Of a stretch of DNA of 64,000 nucleotides, positions 20,601 to 35,600 are shown piece after piece (within the stretch, counting starts at the first letter, position 1; each line of letters opens with the position of its first letter). The notes beneath the pieces are model-generated. The model worked only from the letters and a program-made list of their open reading frames with translations, ran no database searches and was not told the DNA's origin. Made by a program: the position numbers and the translations under genes. Source of the DNA: Baylisascaris procyonis (Eukaryota > Nematoda > Chromadorea > Rhabditida > Ascarididae); contig JAZARR010000212.1 in NCBI GenBank assembly GCA_037389465.1, positions 6,576,001-6,640,000 on the forward strand, in the 5' to 3' direction.

Positions 20601-23600
20601 GATCTCAATTCAAGGTTGGCTAAGGTCTGACGATGACTCTACGAGTGGAGTGATGTGTGCAGTCCTTACTGACTGTTTCAGGTGCATACCTAAGTTTCAC
20701 CTGGAATCATAACCACACCAACCCATTCATATGCGATCAGAGTACACTACTGTTCCCTCTCCTGCCTACCTTTACATAGCGTTCTGAATAGTTGAGTGAA
20801 CTTCGGAAAGTAAAAAAAGATGAAGGTACTTTATAATGCTTTCTGTGTGAAGTGGAGATGATGTGGCTGGCGGGGAGCGACGACCGCTATGCGACGGCTG
20901 GCCGTGAACTGGCGTAGAGCCCAGGCGCCGTTCATTGTAGCTTCCACCTGCCCATCGACCTCTGCAAGCAAGCAATAACAACTACAACATATACTCCACA
21001 AAAAACCGAAAACGGCCAAACTAGTCGTTTTACTTCGAAGGCCCATGTCATAAATGGTGCCACGTGAGCTCAAAGGTTAGGCGATGTCTCTTAGGAGCGA
21101 CATAGTTGTATGGTACCATAGAGGGGTCAGCGCTTTAAGGACTGTGTCGAATGTGTCGGTCCCACAGCTCACAGGAATGAAAAAACAGTACCCGATCATT
21201 TGCGTCCATGAACACTTCCGTCCCAGTGATTAGTGGTACTTTCCAGCCGACGACATTAAGCACTGTATTTCCACCTGGGAGCTCCATACAACTCCGGAAT
21301 ATGTGTAAAGTGCTACTCCTATAATTGACCATTCCAGGCAACAGCTTGAAAGACAAATTTCCCTCGGCTCGAAAGCACTATTCCATCAGATGTGACGTTG
21401 CTCTAAGTTGAAACGCTCGTGAAGTCATATTCTTAACTACTCGTCATACCGATAGTGTATTTTATGCACTTTTCTGAGCACTGCACTTCGCCGCATTTTT
21501 TTTACTGTGCGAGCATAGTTTCATTTATAAAGTTTAGTGTTCAACTCGATGACAAAGTTCAGTCTGCTGCCTCAAAGAGCTAAAGCTCTCATAAAATAAC
21601 GAGGTCACCAACACCTCAAAAGGCACTAAATTCTACAATGCTTCCCACATCTGACGGTGTCTGATGATCGGCAGGAAATACGCATGTATTCCTCGTGCCG
21701 ATAACGTTAACGTACGTACCCATATCATCCTCCAAACCGCTGTTAAGTCGTTTCGATTTTCACACTGTTGCTGTTCTTAGGGACTGAACGTCAATTTGCG
21801 TAGAATGCTGCTATGTGGACGTCTTACCTTTTGCCGCTGTTCTTGTTCACATACTCTTTGTGCGCTTTCCTATTTCGAGGCGTTGAAACACGTAAATAAT
21901 TAAACAAATAAAACGCGGACGAAAGTTTTACCTTGTGACGTGATCATAAAAAAGACCGGAACGGATGCCCGCCTGGGGCTGCTGAGCACTTTCGTGTGCG
22001 AATGACTGCATCTGCTGTATGTAAGGGAAACCCTGCGCGTTCTGATAATGTTGGCTTGTTGACACCTCAGTGCTACCTCGATGCCCATAATAATCCGATG
22101 ACTGTTCGGCCAGAATCTGAACTTGCTTCCTGCTCTTCAAATCATCCTACTTTCTCGAGGCATCAAGTTTTTAAAAAAGAAGTCGGATAAAATTGAAAAA
22201 GAGCGCAAGAGGAAGGAAGTGAGAGAAGATGAAGTTTTGTAGTAAAATTCGATGGCTAAAAATAGGCCTTAAAAACTATGTTGATTTCCGAGCCCTAAAC
22301 GTTAACACTTTTAACCCTCAAATAATTCTGAGTTCAAGTGACTATGAAAAGTGAATGCCAAATTGAGAAATTCTGATATTCATGCTTTTGATTCGCCTTT
22401 GCGCTGAGCACAGAGAAAAACTACCGTACCAAATTTGCTCTTAAAACTTGACTATCAAAACTGGACAATAACAATGAATGAAAGGAGACCTGTTTGACAT
22501 CGTAGTAGCCGTGGGAAGTACTTGTCGGCTGCGGTGTAGCCGAGTCTGCAACATGTGTTTGCGTCAGGGGTGGCGTTAAAGGAGTTGGAGAAGAGTGAGG
22601 ATGGTTTGGTATCGGTGAGGAGGAATGGGGTGGAGGAAACGGTGAGCGCACAGGTGACACACTGCAAGCCGTTGGAGCGCGCAGCAGGCTGCGAGGGCTA
22701 CCCACTAGTGCAGGCGATGCACAATGCTGGGGCCGCCGTGACAATACGGGCGAGTATTGTGCGGCACACGACGGCGTGGTTAGTCGAAGCATTTGTTGTT
22801 GCGACTGGTTAGTGGCAACATGCGACAACTGCTGGTAGTTGTGACGACGGGGTAACGTCGCCCAGGGTACTGTGTCGCATGACACATCGTGCAAATAGCG
22901 TCGAGCGGGTGAGTGGGCACTCTGTGTCGCGTTAACGCATTCAAGGGGCACACAAAACGTGCCAATTGGCTCACTCCGTTGTAGTTGCTGCTGTTGCGGA
23001 ACGTTCTGATAATAACTGCCAGCTCCACCTAGAAAACCTGCATGTGGTTGCGATCGCGCGACATGCAACGCTCGTGGCACGTGCACTCCATAGTCACTAC
23101 TCTGCGGTTCGTAAATTGACCTGCAAACCAAACACAACCTCATGCAACGCATACTTTAACGGTTATAAGATGCGTCGGAGTATTTTTGGGAAGAAAGATT
23201 GCCCGGTATACCACAAAAGCGTTCTTCTGATGGAGGAATCTGTTGGGTGATCCTGTAACCTCACAGAGACCTAAAAATAGAAATGTGTTGAAAATGAAGA
23301 ACAACACTATCACCAATCTACGGCAAAAATTATGGAAAAAATACGTCACGAAGATAAGAGAAAGAATATGCGTCAGTTTAGGTGAAAGCTGAAAAAAGGG
23401 AAAAGGCCGCTCTGCAGATGAGTCGATGGAGCGTACATGGTACAATAAGGGACAAGTCTGCGGTAATCGACGACCCTAAAAATCTCACTGCCATCGCCCA
23501 ATTAAAGGATGCAACAAAATGGCACGATGCAGTAATTAGAATGATCGCCTTATAGCATCTAATTTTCATTTAACACTATTTCTCGTGAAAACAGTGAAGA

Positions 23601-26600
23601 CTGTCGCCTTATGAAACCGTTTTGGGACAAATCTGAGAAAGATGCAATTCAGACGGGAATTGTGTTTAACAAACCTAAGTGCACCCGGCTCGTTATCAGT
23701 CTGCAACTGCATCTTTGTTACGTAATCTGTCGTTGTGTAATCCTGAAATTCAAACACTGCAATGCATCCACAATCAATGCAAACAACGAACGAAGTTGAT
23801 ATCTAACAACAATTAAATTACGTCATCTTCAATGAAAACTATGAATCAACTTAATGGAAAGAAGAATCATATGCAAAATGCAGAATGATGAAGACATCTG
23901 CAGGTTTAAAATGACCCTTACAAATAGCCGACTGACTTTTTCACAGGATATGCCACTTTTTTCAAGTCAAAAATGGGTTTTCCTTCTTTTGCACTCCATT
24001 TACACAAAAAAATTTTAGCTGGAGTCCATTCTCGTCTGACTAACCATCCATACGACAAAAAAAACCCATAACTCTGTCGTCTGTTCAGTACCCATCCTCG
24101 ACTTAAACAAACTAGTACTCTCTAACAAAATTTGAGAAAGAAAAGAGGAAAAATTGCGAAAAGAATCTTTGGGCTTGCCCCCTTCAGTGAATCGACGTCC
24201 GAGTCACTCTGATTCTGGAAGGATTGCATTGGCAAGAGAATGACGTCGCTCGGATTGGAAGATAACCGGAACTCCGGCATCCATACACGTCTGTCCTGCA
24301 GATGCGCTATCAGTTGCCGTAACGCTTCGAACCAGCCATCTTCTTTTGTGGCGTCGAGAGTAGCTAGATGAACATAAGTCGACATCGCATACTTGGCGAA
24401 AAAAAAAAGAGTTTAAAACATTCTTATCAAACGAATGAACATTAGGAATAATATCGCCAGAACATCATTCGAATCATATAACCCTCATGAATAAACAGAG
24501 GTTCAGCACAAAAAAACCGAGTACCCGCAAGATAAACACTACGAAAAGAAACTTTAAAAGGCAGCTTGAAGCAAAATGGGATAAAGAAGTTTAGCGAATT
24601 TAAATTGAAGTGAATCGCGCGAGCAAACTGTACAACATACCCGAAAGTTTGAGTGCAGCTGGAGCCATGAAACCTTTGCATTCTAAACGCCTGGCCTTCA
24701 TCAAAAACTGTTTCACGCATTCTCATCGTAAACTGTTTTCACCTTCCCAATCGAACTTAGTGCTGGAAACCTAATAAAACTGATCAAATGCCGCTAAAGT
24801 CTCTAAATGCTTACTTTAGTTGAGTATGTTTTGATGAAATTAAAAAAAAAAACGCTGTCAATAAATTCATTTATATGCAGTTCGCTGATAAAAAATAACA
24901 ACAATAATAAAAATATGCAAGTGTAAAAAAATAAGAAAACAAAGGTCCATACCAGTTAGTAGATGTGAATAGTTCTTCTTGATTTTGTGCATTTGTTCAA
25001 TGAGTTTTCGTGATGATATTGATGGAGCACCCGCCTTAGCACGCAACTCTCTTATTCGTGCACGATTTTCCACATCAATGAGAATCACTATGGGTGCATA
25101 TTGCGCCAAATGTAGACGTTCCACTGAGCCAGGACTCACATCCAGAATGCAGTGCTAAAAACATTTCTTCAGAAACGATCGGAAATCCATACGAAAGTCA
25201 CTGATTGGCACTGCCTATTCCATGAACCAATACCCCACTTACAAAATTCAGTGAAAACAAACGAATATATCAATTATTGTAAGATCGATGCTGCATCAGC
25301 GGTTCATGTACTTCTTTCGCAATCTCATCACGTAGTCTGCAAGCTTCATCCAGTAAGCCTCAGCCTACTAGTTAATTACGTCCGCAATCGGTGCAGAATT
25401 AACTGCATTAAGGTATAATAAGTAATAATTTCAAATATCAGACTAAACAATTCTTTCGCAGTAAGTTTGTTTAAGATAAAGCATTTCTTTTATGAGATTC
25501 ATCACCAGATGAACTTCGCTTCAGGGATGCTTTGAGGGTATTTTCATCAGGAGTTTAACTACTACTCCGCATAGATGAAACATCCACCTCCTTAGGTGGA
25601 ACATTACCTGTCAGTGAAAAAAAGCAACTATAATAAAGCTTTTCAACATAAAAAGAACAGTTTATCTCAATAGAATCCTTTGTCTTGAACAAAATTTATG
25701 TAACAAAAACTGTGACAAGTGGTCATGACATATTAAACATTAAAAAGTCAAATATTACAAGACCGTCTTTTCACTAACATATAATCTCTCGTTTTCTCAT
25801 GATATACTTCAAAAACGATCTGGTGCAATTGCTAAGAAAAAATTCTTCAGAGAGCATTTAAAATTTCTACTTCGATGTCATGCATGTTAATGGCTCAAAG
25901 AAGAAAATATAATCAAAATGACTCTTTAGGTACACTGGAAGAAACAATAAAACAAACTGCAGTAACCAAGGACAAGCAACATAACTGTCATAAAGGCTTA
26001 TTAATGACAAAAGACAGCAAAATCTGAAGATGAGGAAGAAGAATGAGATAACATTAGAACTAATGGAATTCACTTACCTTGTTAGCAGCGATCACTGCAT
26101 CGATGCTACTTAGGCGTACAATACTTTGATCGCGGGCGCTTGCGAAACGAAGTGCGAAGTTCGAGAGTAACATTTGTCTAGCGGCATCGGCAAGAGGACC
26201 ATACAGGACCACAGGCCTGAAAGAATTCGTCGCCACTTTTCGGAAATAATTTCAGAAAGGTCCGCTCTTTTTTTACTTTACCTGCCTTTCGAATAAAAAA
26301 AAAATCTACGACGAACACGTTTTTGCCTGAGGCTATTTGCAAACATTTTGAAAAAATGAAGACGACGAAACGTCAGTGATTAAGATTTTATTGATTTTGT
26401 CTACATAACACCTCAGCTAAAACCATCTGAATATGAGCAACGTCCTTTCGGTTTACGAAAAAAGAACGCGAAAGTGACACAAGGTTCAAATAATCCTCAC
26501 TCTCACGGTTGTAGTCTAACTAGAAGATGTAAATCGAATTAGCCGCTCTAGGAAGATTTAAATTCTTCCACAGAGAAGCTGAAAAGTGGTACAGTGTGCA

Positions 26601-29600
26601 CTACCGAAACAACTTTCTAGAAAACTCCCTCGCCCCACCCTCCCAAGAAATGTCTTAATATATTGTACACCAAACGAGGAAATATACATATATTCTACGT
26701 GAAGTCAATAAGAGAAGATAGGAGTAATAAATAAGTACCTTTGGAAAGGAGGATGCGTGAGGATAACTCGTTCATAAGCAGGCAGTGGTACGTCGCAAGT
26801 TCCCTCATTGAACGCGACGTCATCAATTGCGTTTTTGGTGAGTGACTTCGTCCTGCGCTCCTTCAACTTCCGCCGGAAGAACGTTGACCGTCCAAGAGTA
26901 GATGTGTCCGTGCGGGACGCTTTCATCAATCCTTCAGCACTGGAATTTAATGTATGATAGGGAAAACTTAAAAAACATACGAGCAGTAAATACTCTTCAC
27001 TATTAAAACTCCATTATCTGTGAAAAGAAACATTATATTTCATGACAATCAAATCACAGCTAGTAAGGAGCTCACTACGACTATCTAATGCATTTTGAAT
27101 TCAGGTACCTGATATCGACAAATCAACATCTATCGAGGTAACGCCAGTGAATAACGATTTTTGAGTTTATTTTTCACACTGGTGATGCTGAGTGCTTTAC
27201 CAAAGTGATCAAGTCGAGAAATACTAATAATGCCAAGCCAACTTAAGCCGAATTGCTACGGACTGTGATAGCGGTCACTGAGATCAGGAACATCCCAAGT
27301 CACCTAGCTCCTCATCAATGAACGAAGAAAGCAATGTATAAGCGTAATTTGCTTAACTCGACGGGGAAGGAATGCATACGCCAATGTGGCTTTCTCATCA
27401 CAGGATGAAATCAACTTCCTTTCAAAATTATTATCACACAGAGCAAGGATACGTCAAAAATGTTTGCAAAAGACAAATGCAAGGTGTCTTGCTTTAAACG
27501 GTAAGTTTCATCAAGTCTGCATGGCCGAAAGTTATAAGGGGTTTTTCCGCAAACGCTTTGCACGGAAATTTGATAAAGCTTCAATAGCCGGCTATCTTTC
27601 GTTTACAATCGCACACAAATGCACTTCGTTTCCCTCAATAACTTTTCTGTCACATTATGTCCATCAAAAGTTATGTACGCATTGCATCAGCACCTATTAA
27701 ACAAAAGTACAGAGTGTTCCGATTAAAAAAAAAAGCTGTCTGAATAACTCCGAACTTTAAAAATCAACAAAACGTTTTCTGTGCTCACTGCATATTCGAA
27801 AAAAAAGTACATCTCGTCTGTAATCGAATTGCACTTCTGTCGGCCGATGCCAAGGGGCATGCTGTTTGCAAGAAGTGCAAGAAATATTGCTATTAGGAGT
27901 AATCGGTAAGCACCCACGTCTCAGCATTCGGGATCACACCTTTGTTCGGTTCACGTATAGCACCGCTCACGCTTTCAGCTGTCGAATAGACCCGTGTTGC
28001 TTGCCACAGTCCTACTGTACCCCCAAAAAGTGTGTCCGTTACGTGGAAAATATCACCGTTATGAAATGTCAATTCAAGTTGATTCGTCACCTTCTGATTA
28101 GCAAAATGTGTTCTGAAAACAGCAAAATATTAAATCTGGATGATATAAAAATATATGAGCATATAAGCAGCTTATGAAACAGAACGGCTGGATGTATGTA
28201 TCCTTTTATTGCAGTCTATTTCAACAAAAGAATATAGGTGCCCTAAGTTAACACCAGCTTCAGTTCACTACAGTACAGCAACAAGAAGCCAAAAAGTGCT
28301 GAAAAATTCGTCTCTCACAGCTCCCCTCTACTTCTAAGAAAACAAGAAGCAAGATGTCTATAATAAGAAGTCCCCAAAATAAACCTTATGTAAAAATCGT
28401 CGCCAAGTTGGCCGTTTCGTATTTGCTCGAATTCCGCAGGTGCGTATTCAACTTTCATTGTCACGTCGTCACTCAGAAGTAGAAGGTGTCGAACGGCCTG
28501 AAATTGATCTCTCATACGTACCTACTGCAGCGCTCGAGGAACCGAGCTGAACATTGCACGCAGCCCGACACGCTCGAAGAAAGCGTTCTGACGAAGGAAA
28601 CGTAAGAATGAAAATGCATTAGAATGCATTACGCTTAGCGAAATTTTCTTCCTGATCGATCTCCACTGGAATAATTTGCTTTCGGGGATGCAAATTATTT
28701 TTGCATTTTTTGAACATACCTTGCCAACAATTCTAGAAGTAAGCTCGAGCTTCGAAAGCTACTAACTCTCAAAGGTACTAAATACGGCTCTTTAATACGG
28801 CATAAAATGTGACTTATAATCATTTGAAAAACTGCTATAGTCCAATTTGTGAGATTCTGAATTTCTATGGATCTACTATCGCAAAAAAAGGCCTGTATGA
28901 GCATAATGGAAGCAGCTCATCCAAACTTATCGAGAAATCGAAACCGCATAAATGCACATCCCTCTTCCAACTTGTTGATAGCATTGGGTGATATTCTGCC
29001 CCTGGTTTACCTCACGATCAATTCTCAACTTTCTATTTTTTCTCAATTAAAGCCATTAGCTATTAAGTAAGGAGAACCATGGAACGTGTAAAGAATTTGC
29101 AGCTGAGTAAATTCAAGAATTCTTAATATGCAGTGATTGGTAAAAGTTGATTTTTGAAAACATCTACTGATCCACAGATATTCATCATTTGTGATCCGCT
29201 AATTTCGATTTCTATTAGCAAACAATTTTCCACTTCAGCAACTAGGAAATTCTTATTTTCTTTACCCTAACTGAGCTAAAATTGCTAACTTTTGGCATTT
29301 AGAGGCCAACAAATTGCTACGAAAAGTTTTCTTCTTTTTTCACGTTTTTCAAGAAAGTCCTGAGAATGGAGGAATGATCTGCATAGATGAAAAGGTAGAT
29401 AATGGTAGAAAGGAGGAATGCTACGTATATAACATATAAGGGCGATTTTCACACCTCCATCTCCATAAAAATGCACCCAGACCTTCTAGAGATGCGCGCA
29501 AACAACAAGAAAAAAGGCAAATAAGAAAACATTGGAAGATAAATCAAGGGGTTTGCCCCGTCTGCACTTTTCACTTCTTTCTTATTTGCCTTGATTTTGC

Positions 29601-32600
29601 TCTTCGATTTTTTTATTCGGATAATCAGCGTGATGGCGATACCCTAGTTTCAAGGATTCCAGATATGGAAGTAACTGCTTACCAGCCAGATAACTGCTTA
29701 CTATAAAACTGCTACTTGCCAGTATGTATTTATTATGAAAAAAGCGCCAATATACCTCTTCACGAGTAATGCCAACCATTGATTTATCGTTAACAGAAAG
29801 GATACGCTCTCCAGGTCGAATCGAGTTGAGCGCAGCCGGTGAATCCTCCTGCACTGCAGACACAAAGATCCCCACCCGATTGCCTCCAATCACACGCACA
29901 CCGAGACTTCCTTCAAAAACACAACAATGAAGCATTCGGTCTCGTTGCCTATAACTTTACAAAGCACTCTACTAAATATATATCTGCATCCATGTCAATC
30001 AGGAAGAGGTGAAGGAAACGATGGAAATCACGCAAACGAATGCAGCAGCATACATTCACATCTCCTAGTTCGAAAGGCAAGCGGATAACTGACCAGGGAA
30101 CAGTTCATTTACCGCAAATTTCCTAAATTTTTTCCAACTAACCTTCAGACTGCATCCTGCATCTATCCCCTGTCTGGGCAACTCGATACGTCGATCGCAT
30201 CGAAGGCATTAATAACTTACCGCTGCGAAAATATCTCAAATTGCCGTGGATTTTCAAAAGCAATTAAGCTTGCAAACTCTGACTTCAATGACAGCAGTTG
30301 CCGATAAAAAAGGAATTTCGCCTAGAACTCTTTCGCCTGTACTCGCGTCCGTGCTGAACATACACTGGCCGCTGTTCGTCATGCGGTACTCACCTAAGAA
30401 TTAACTAGTTACGAAAAAACTTCACCAAACGGGTTTTTGAGGGATGTGGAGCTCAAAATCAACCTTTTTTGTCGAAATGTAGACAGGGCTAAAACTTATA
30501 TCAACAGGTGTGCCAAGAACAACCGAGTCAAGCAAAGCCGACAACGCGTCAAAAGCATTAAGTTCAAAAACTGATGACGTGCCAGAAGTTTAACGGTCAA
30601 TTCGGAAAATGGCAAGATAGGAAGACAGTGTCGATCTCTCTAACTCCCTTCAGTACATAAGAATTACTTAGCGCGATTTAGGCAAGCTTTTTTAGTCAAA
30701 CCAGGTAAGCTCCTAGGGCCATATTAACGTGAAAACCACCTTTGTTTAAAAAAGACGGTCGCAGAGGACATTCACAGACGTCTAAGTGAATTCACCAGCA
30801 CTGAACCACCGTCTTTCGATAGGTTTCCCATCGGGGCGGAAAATAAGTAAAACAGTGCAACGAAACACTTTCTTATACAAGCAACACAAAGATCACGAAG
30901 AAGCAAAGGTGAAATCGGAGGCAAGCATCCATGATCTTTCAGAGACTCAAAGGCCATTTCTGGCGCTACCTTTTGGCGGGTGAAATTAATCGAAATTATT
31001 CGATACATTTCAAAAACTCAGAAGTTCGACAATGATAGTAAACACATTCGATTTGCAAGGAAATGTTAGCAAAGCAAGTCGGAAATGTGCAAGGTAAGGT
31101 GAGCAAAGGAATAAGCAAAGGAAGCACAAAAAACTTATGTCTGTCACAGGCTTTCATTTCTTCTTCATAACTTTTGAGTCTTCCATGTTGAAAGATTGAA
31201 CTCAACCCCTCCCCCTTCCCTTCCATCACTACCACTACCACCATCACAGGCCTTTGTTCACAATGAAGGTGTCAGACTGGGAAAAAATGAAATGGAGCTG
31301 TGTAGACTTGGTTTCTCGTGGAATGAGATCACGTCGAAAACAATTTTCCTTCTGAAAACTGGTGAAAACCTGAGGTTTGTCAGAGATTGATACGATCATA
31401 TGCCCCATTAGTTCGATCAGTCCTTTAAACATTTTAAAGAAAGAGAAATATCGGGGATGTAATTGTGAAAACTGCAAAACATACGGGAGGTCATTTTCAG
31501 TCTGAATGGATGACAACAGAATGGCATCCTTGAAGCGTAGATTCAATGACAAATAAATTAAGGAACAAATAGTTCAAAAGACAAATCTCCGAGGAGATGG
31601 AAATATTTTTTGAATGCCCGCTTAATCCTGCAATTGTGTAATCTACGACCAACATATTGGGTTATAGGAAATCAAAGAATCCTTCTCGAAAAGGATTCTT
31701 TCAACCTCATCTTCATCTAACATAAATATAAGATCACTCCTTCCAGTAAAATAAGAGACGAAGAAATTAAAGCAAACCTCCAACTTTACGAAAGCTCACG
31801 ACGCGCACGCTATTTTCTGTCTGTCCCTGACTACTACTCACACTGCCATTTCTTCTGTAGAATTCGCCATAATCAACTGACTGCTGATCGGCTTGTGGCC
31901 ACCTAAATCAGCAAAATCACGCATTCGATGTTATGATCTAAATCAGATGGTACTATGGAAAATATTCTGAAAAATCGCATGCTTTGAACAATATCAGGCT
32001 GAGGTCCACGCCTACCTGGGTTGTTCCTTAAATCTGGTCTGGTAGTGATGGCAAGTAAAACAAGAAAACAGGGGGAAGTGAAAAAACAACCAAAAACGTT
32101 CGCATTTCGCTCCACTTACCTCTTATCGTTCTTCATTCTCTGTTCATGTTTCAGTTCAATCAACGCTTCAGTTACAAGGTTAATAGAACGTACCGCTTAC
32201 GAAAAACCATTAGCTTATTAAAACCATCATAAGGAAGTTGAAAGTGGAAAGAACAGCCCGCAAATCACATAAAATAATAAAGAAAATAAAACAACATCAC
32301 AGCATTATTGTCGGAGCATCAATCCAACTATGCCAGGCCTGAACAATCTTGACTCCTTTTTGCAAAAACCAAAAAATCCCGTCCTCGGAACAAACGGAAA
32401 TATGAACCTCGTGCTGTGTGTTGCGCTATTAACATAGTCGTTAGATGAACGCTGTGCCAATGGTTGGTGAGCACTGAGCATAGGCGAAGGACTGTGTCGC
32501 GGCGTCGCCGATAACGACCCCAATCGCTCATAGACCGTGGTTTGACTTGGCCACCTGGAAGCACGATATATGAGATCCAATCTAATTCTATAAACATAAA

Positions 32601-35600
32601 GAGCGTCTATCCCATTCCGATTCATATCTCACTAGAATTCCAATAGAAAATTTTAATGCAGTCCTGGCCGTCATCAACAGCGATGGATGCCGTGGAATAG
32701 CAAGATGAACGTTTATTGACTTAATTTTTTGCCCCCTTAAAAGAGAACTCTCTAAAGCTAAAACCTGTGGCGACCTAGCTGCTAATCCTCCTTCCTAGAT
32801 GATCGTAATCATTCCTCCTCAACTGCTCTCAAGACTTTTTTACGTAAGGTCTTTGTCACAAGCATCAGTTAATAATTACGAAGCCCTCTAGTCTCATTTG
32901 CCTTGATGCCTGCTGTTAACTGAAGACCACCAAAGCTGCCAATTAAAAGTTTCTTGTTTTGCTAGTAGTTAGTAGAACTATCAGAAGGTGGTCTACGTTT
33001 TCTTACTCATCTTCCGAATTAGTGCGAACGAGCCTCGTTATCCTTTCACGATACCTCCATAAGACGAAAAGGTCAAACTGTACTAGCATTGAGAAAATGA
33101 CCGCAGCAGACACCGCGCTGCATGTCTTATATTTTCGCAGCAGCTCCCCTCCCCCTATTCTTTTATGTTCCACCCCCCCCCCTCTTCTCCCATCAATTCA
33201 AGGACCGAAATTGCATCTAATCAACATAACTTATCGGTTTCGCATTTTTTGCTCAAAAGCCCTCCCGCGCTTATAACTCATCGATGCGCTCGCAAGAACT
33301 GTCGGATACTTTGTTTGTGAAACAAATTCAGATGAGTGTTAAACAATGGAACGGTACGAATTAGATACGTCTGTGAGAGCAAAAAATGCAAATCGGTATT
33401 GCGATTCACACATATGCTGATAAGATGTGTACGTGTGGACAGCATCCATAGTGAATTTGTTGACTGCCGCTATGAAAGCCGCTTTGCGCTGAATGAACTG
33501 TCTGCTTGGATTTTCATGAAGATGGCAATAAATTAACGCAACATCTCTGTATACCATCACCCTACATACATAAGCACAAGGTCTATCAAAATGGTCTTTT
33601 ACGAATCTACTTCCTACCATCAACAAGAGAGATTAGTTTATTAAAAACAATGTTTTAAGAGTGTGGAATACTACTACGAAGTGGTTTGGAATACTACTTT
33701 TATACTCCAACGGTGGTTTGAAATATAGAGTAAGACGTTCTAAACGATCAATCCTTAGAGTGCAAAAGCCCATAAACTATCCCAGTCATAGCGTTTAAGA
33801 ACACCTAAGGTTATAACAAACATAGGTTACAACAGTTATAACAGTGAAAGGTGAAACATTATAATAGAAACAACTGAGGATGTAACAGTGAAATGTTACA
33901 ACAAATAAACACTCTGTCTTCAAGACATCACGAGATACTATGACATATTTCTTTTCTTCTAAGAAAGGGTTACGAAGTACCGTAGGGGGAGAGGGGTTTC
34001 GGGTTGGTCCTCAAACAATTTAATACTAAAAAGAACATAATATCTTTAGCCTGACGCGAATCCAACGCATTCGCACTGATAATGGGGTGGGGGGAGAGGA
34101 ATGCAGAGCAGGGGAGACCACTTGACAACAAAAATATGCCACATGCCTGCTAGTCCCTCGGCGTACGTCTCTCTGCACGACTAGAGATAGCTTCTCACGA
34201 CTCCTTAATAACCATTTGGTGGCCTCTTCGATTGTGACGCCATCGACGCTTTGCCCGTTTATTCGCAATACCGTATCACCCTCCCGTAGGCCTGGGTCCT
34301 TTTCAGCTAATTTTCGATTAGTGATCTCTTTTATATAGTATTTACATCCAAGTACGATACCGAAATCTGAAATCAGCATGATCCAAAGGTTTCATTAAAA
34401 AGAAATTGCAAAAAAAAAAAAAAAAACGGAAAGCAGAGATACTTTTCTGGATGACTACTGATGAAACCATGGAATAGATGATCAAGAGGGCCGGAAAAGG
34501 TTTTTCAAACAGCAGAAACAAAAGTGGAGCTCCGAATGCCAAGGGAATCAAAATAATCAGCAATCTCCTAGATCATCATACCGAAGAACAAAAACATGCA
34601 ATGTTTTGCAAGCCTCTGTAAAAATAGAAGGAAAGCGACAGAAAGAAAAAGATATATCCAGCAACTAAACATTCTAATTCCTTCTGTGTCGAAACCCTCA
34701 AAAAGATTTTATAATGTTTTAGCAAAAAGAAAAAACCTACCAAAGCAATATAATACAGCAACTAACAACTATAATAAAAATGTTCACTTCATCGAGTGAA
34801 GCATTCAAGTGTAAGACCGTCTCGGGCCAAATACCGCTTCGGAAGTGGAAGAAAAGAGCAAAGAATGAAGTGGCAACAATGATGTCACCTTTCATGCCAA
34901 ACAAATGAATGACCCTAACGAAGCGGTGAAGTGAATGTATCAAACGAACGAAAGCCATAAAAACCACTAACATGCTACTCCAAAAAGTTCAGTAGGCATG
35001 CACGAAACAGTGACTGTTTTTTGCAAAGTAGTTCAAGAATATACATCAAAAATGGTACTCGAAACAACCCCTGCGATGCTCCAAGAATAAAAATGCATAA
35101 AAAAAGCCTTCTGGTGCATTTCGTAAGAAAAAACTTCCAAAAACACTCTTGCATCAGAACAAGAATTAGAAAGTTCTGGAAGTTTCGGGATCGCTTCAAC
35201 TTGTGCAATTCTAACAGATCGAGATGTTGTTTAGCTTCATGAACAAAAATTAACCTTCTTTCTTGCGCGATTTCGATAAAGTAAACTTGAGCGTGCGCTG
35301 CTCAAACTCAATAAGTGGGACCGGTGCTCGCCGCTTTACAATCTGCAAATAATATTCGATTTTAGATAACAGATTTTACTCAGATGGATGGGAACCATTC
35401 TAGCATGAAATTTTCGGCAGGCTGCAGCAAAATTATATACCTTTCTTACGAACAAACACAAATTATTGTTGACTTCGACGACAACAAGACCGATCCATTG
35501 AAGATGGAAGGGAGTTCCTTTTACCCTACCAGCTTAGAAGGGACGCAGCTTAACGAGAGCATCATTTATTGAGGGCGGGAGGGAGGCAATATGATATATA

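Noticed and set aside
20831..21073. 80-codon minus ORF over exon 19
   Set aside because: Wrong frame: exon 19 read in phase with exons 18 and 20 is a different, Arg/Ser/Pro-rich frame.
21135..21356. 74-codon minus ORF in a zoo-1 intron as an extra exon
   Set aside because: No usable acceptor after the upstream stop, and exons 18 and 19 already join in phase.
24122..24385. ORF with ATG (MSTYVHLA...) as the start of the GUK-end exon
   Set aside because: The true entry is the TAG acceptor at 24364-24366, which joins in phase to exon 14 and gives HLLTATLDATK.
32016..32038. 23-nt microexon on - (encodes RPDLRNNP) with plausible AG and GT
   Set aside because: It fits phase between exons 7 and 9 but not with exon 8, which supplies the conserved VSFRKVGG strand of PDZ3.
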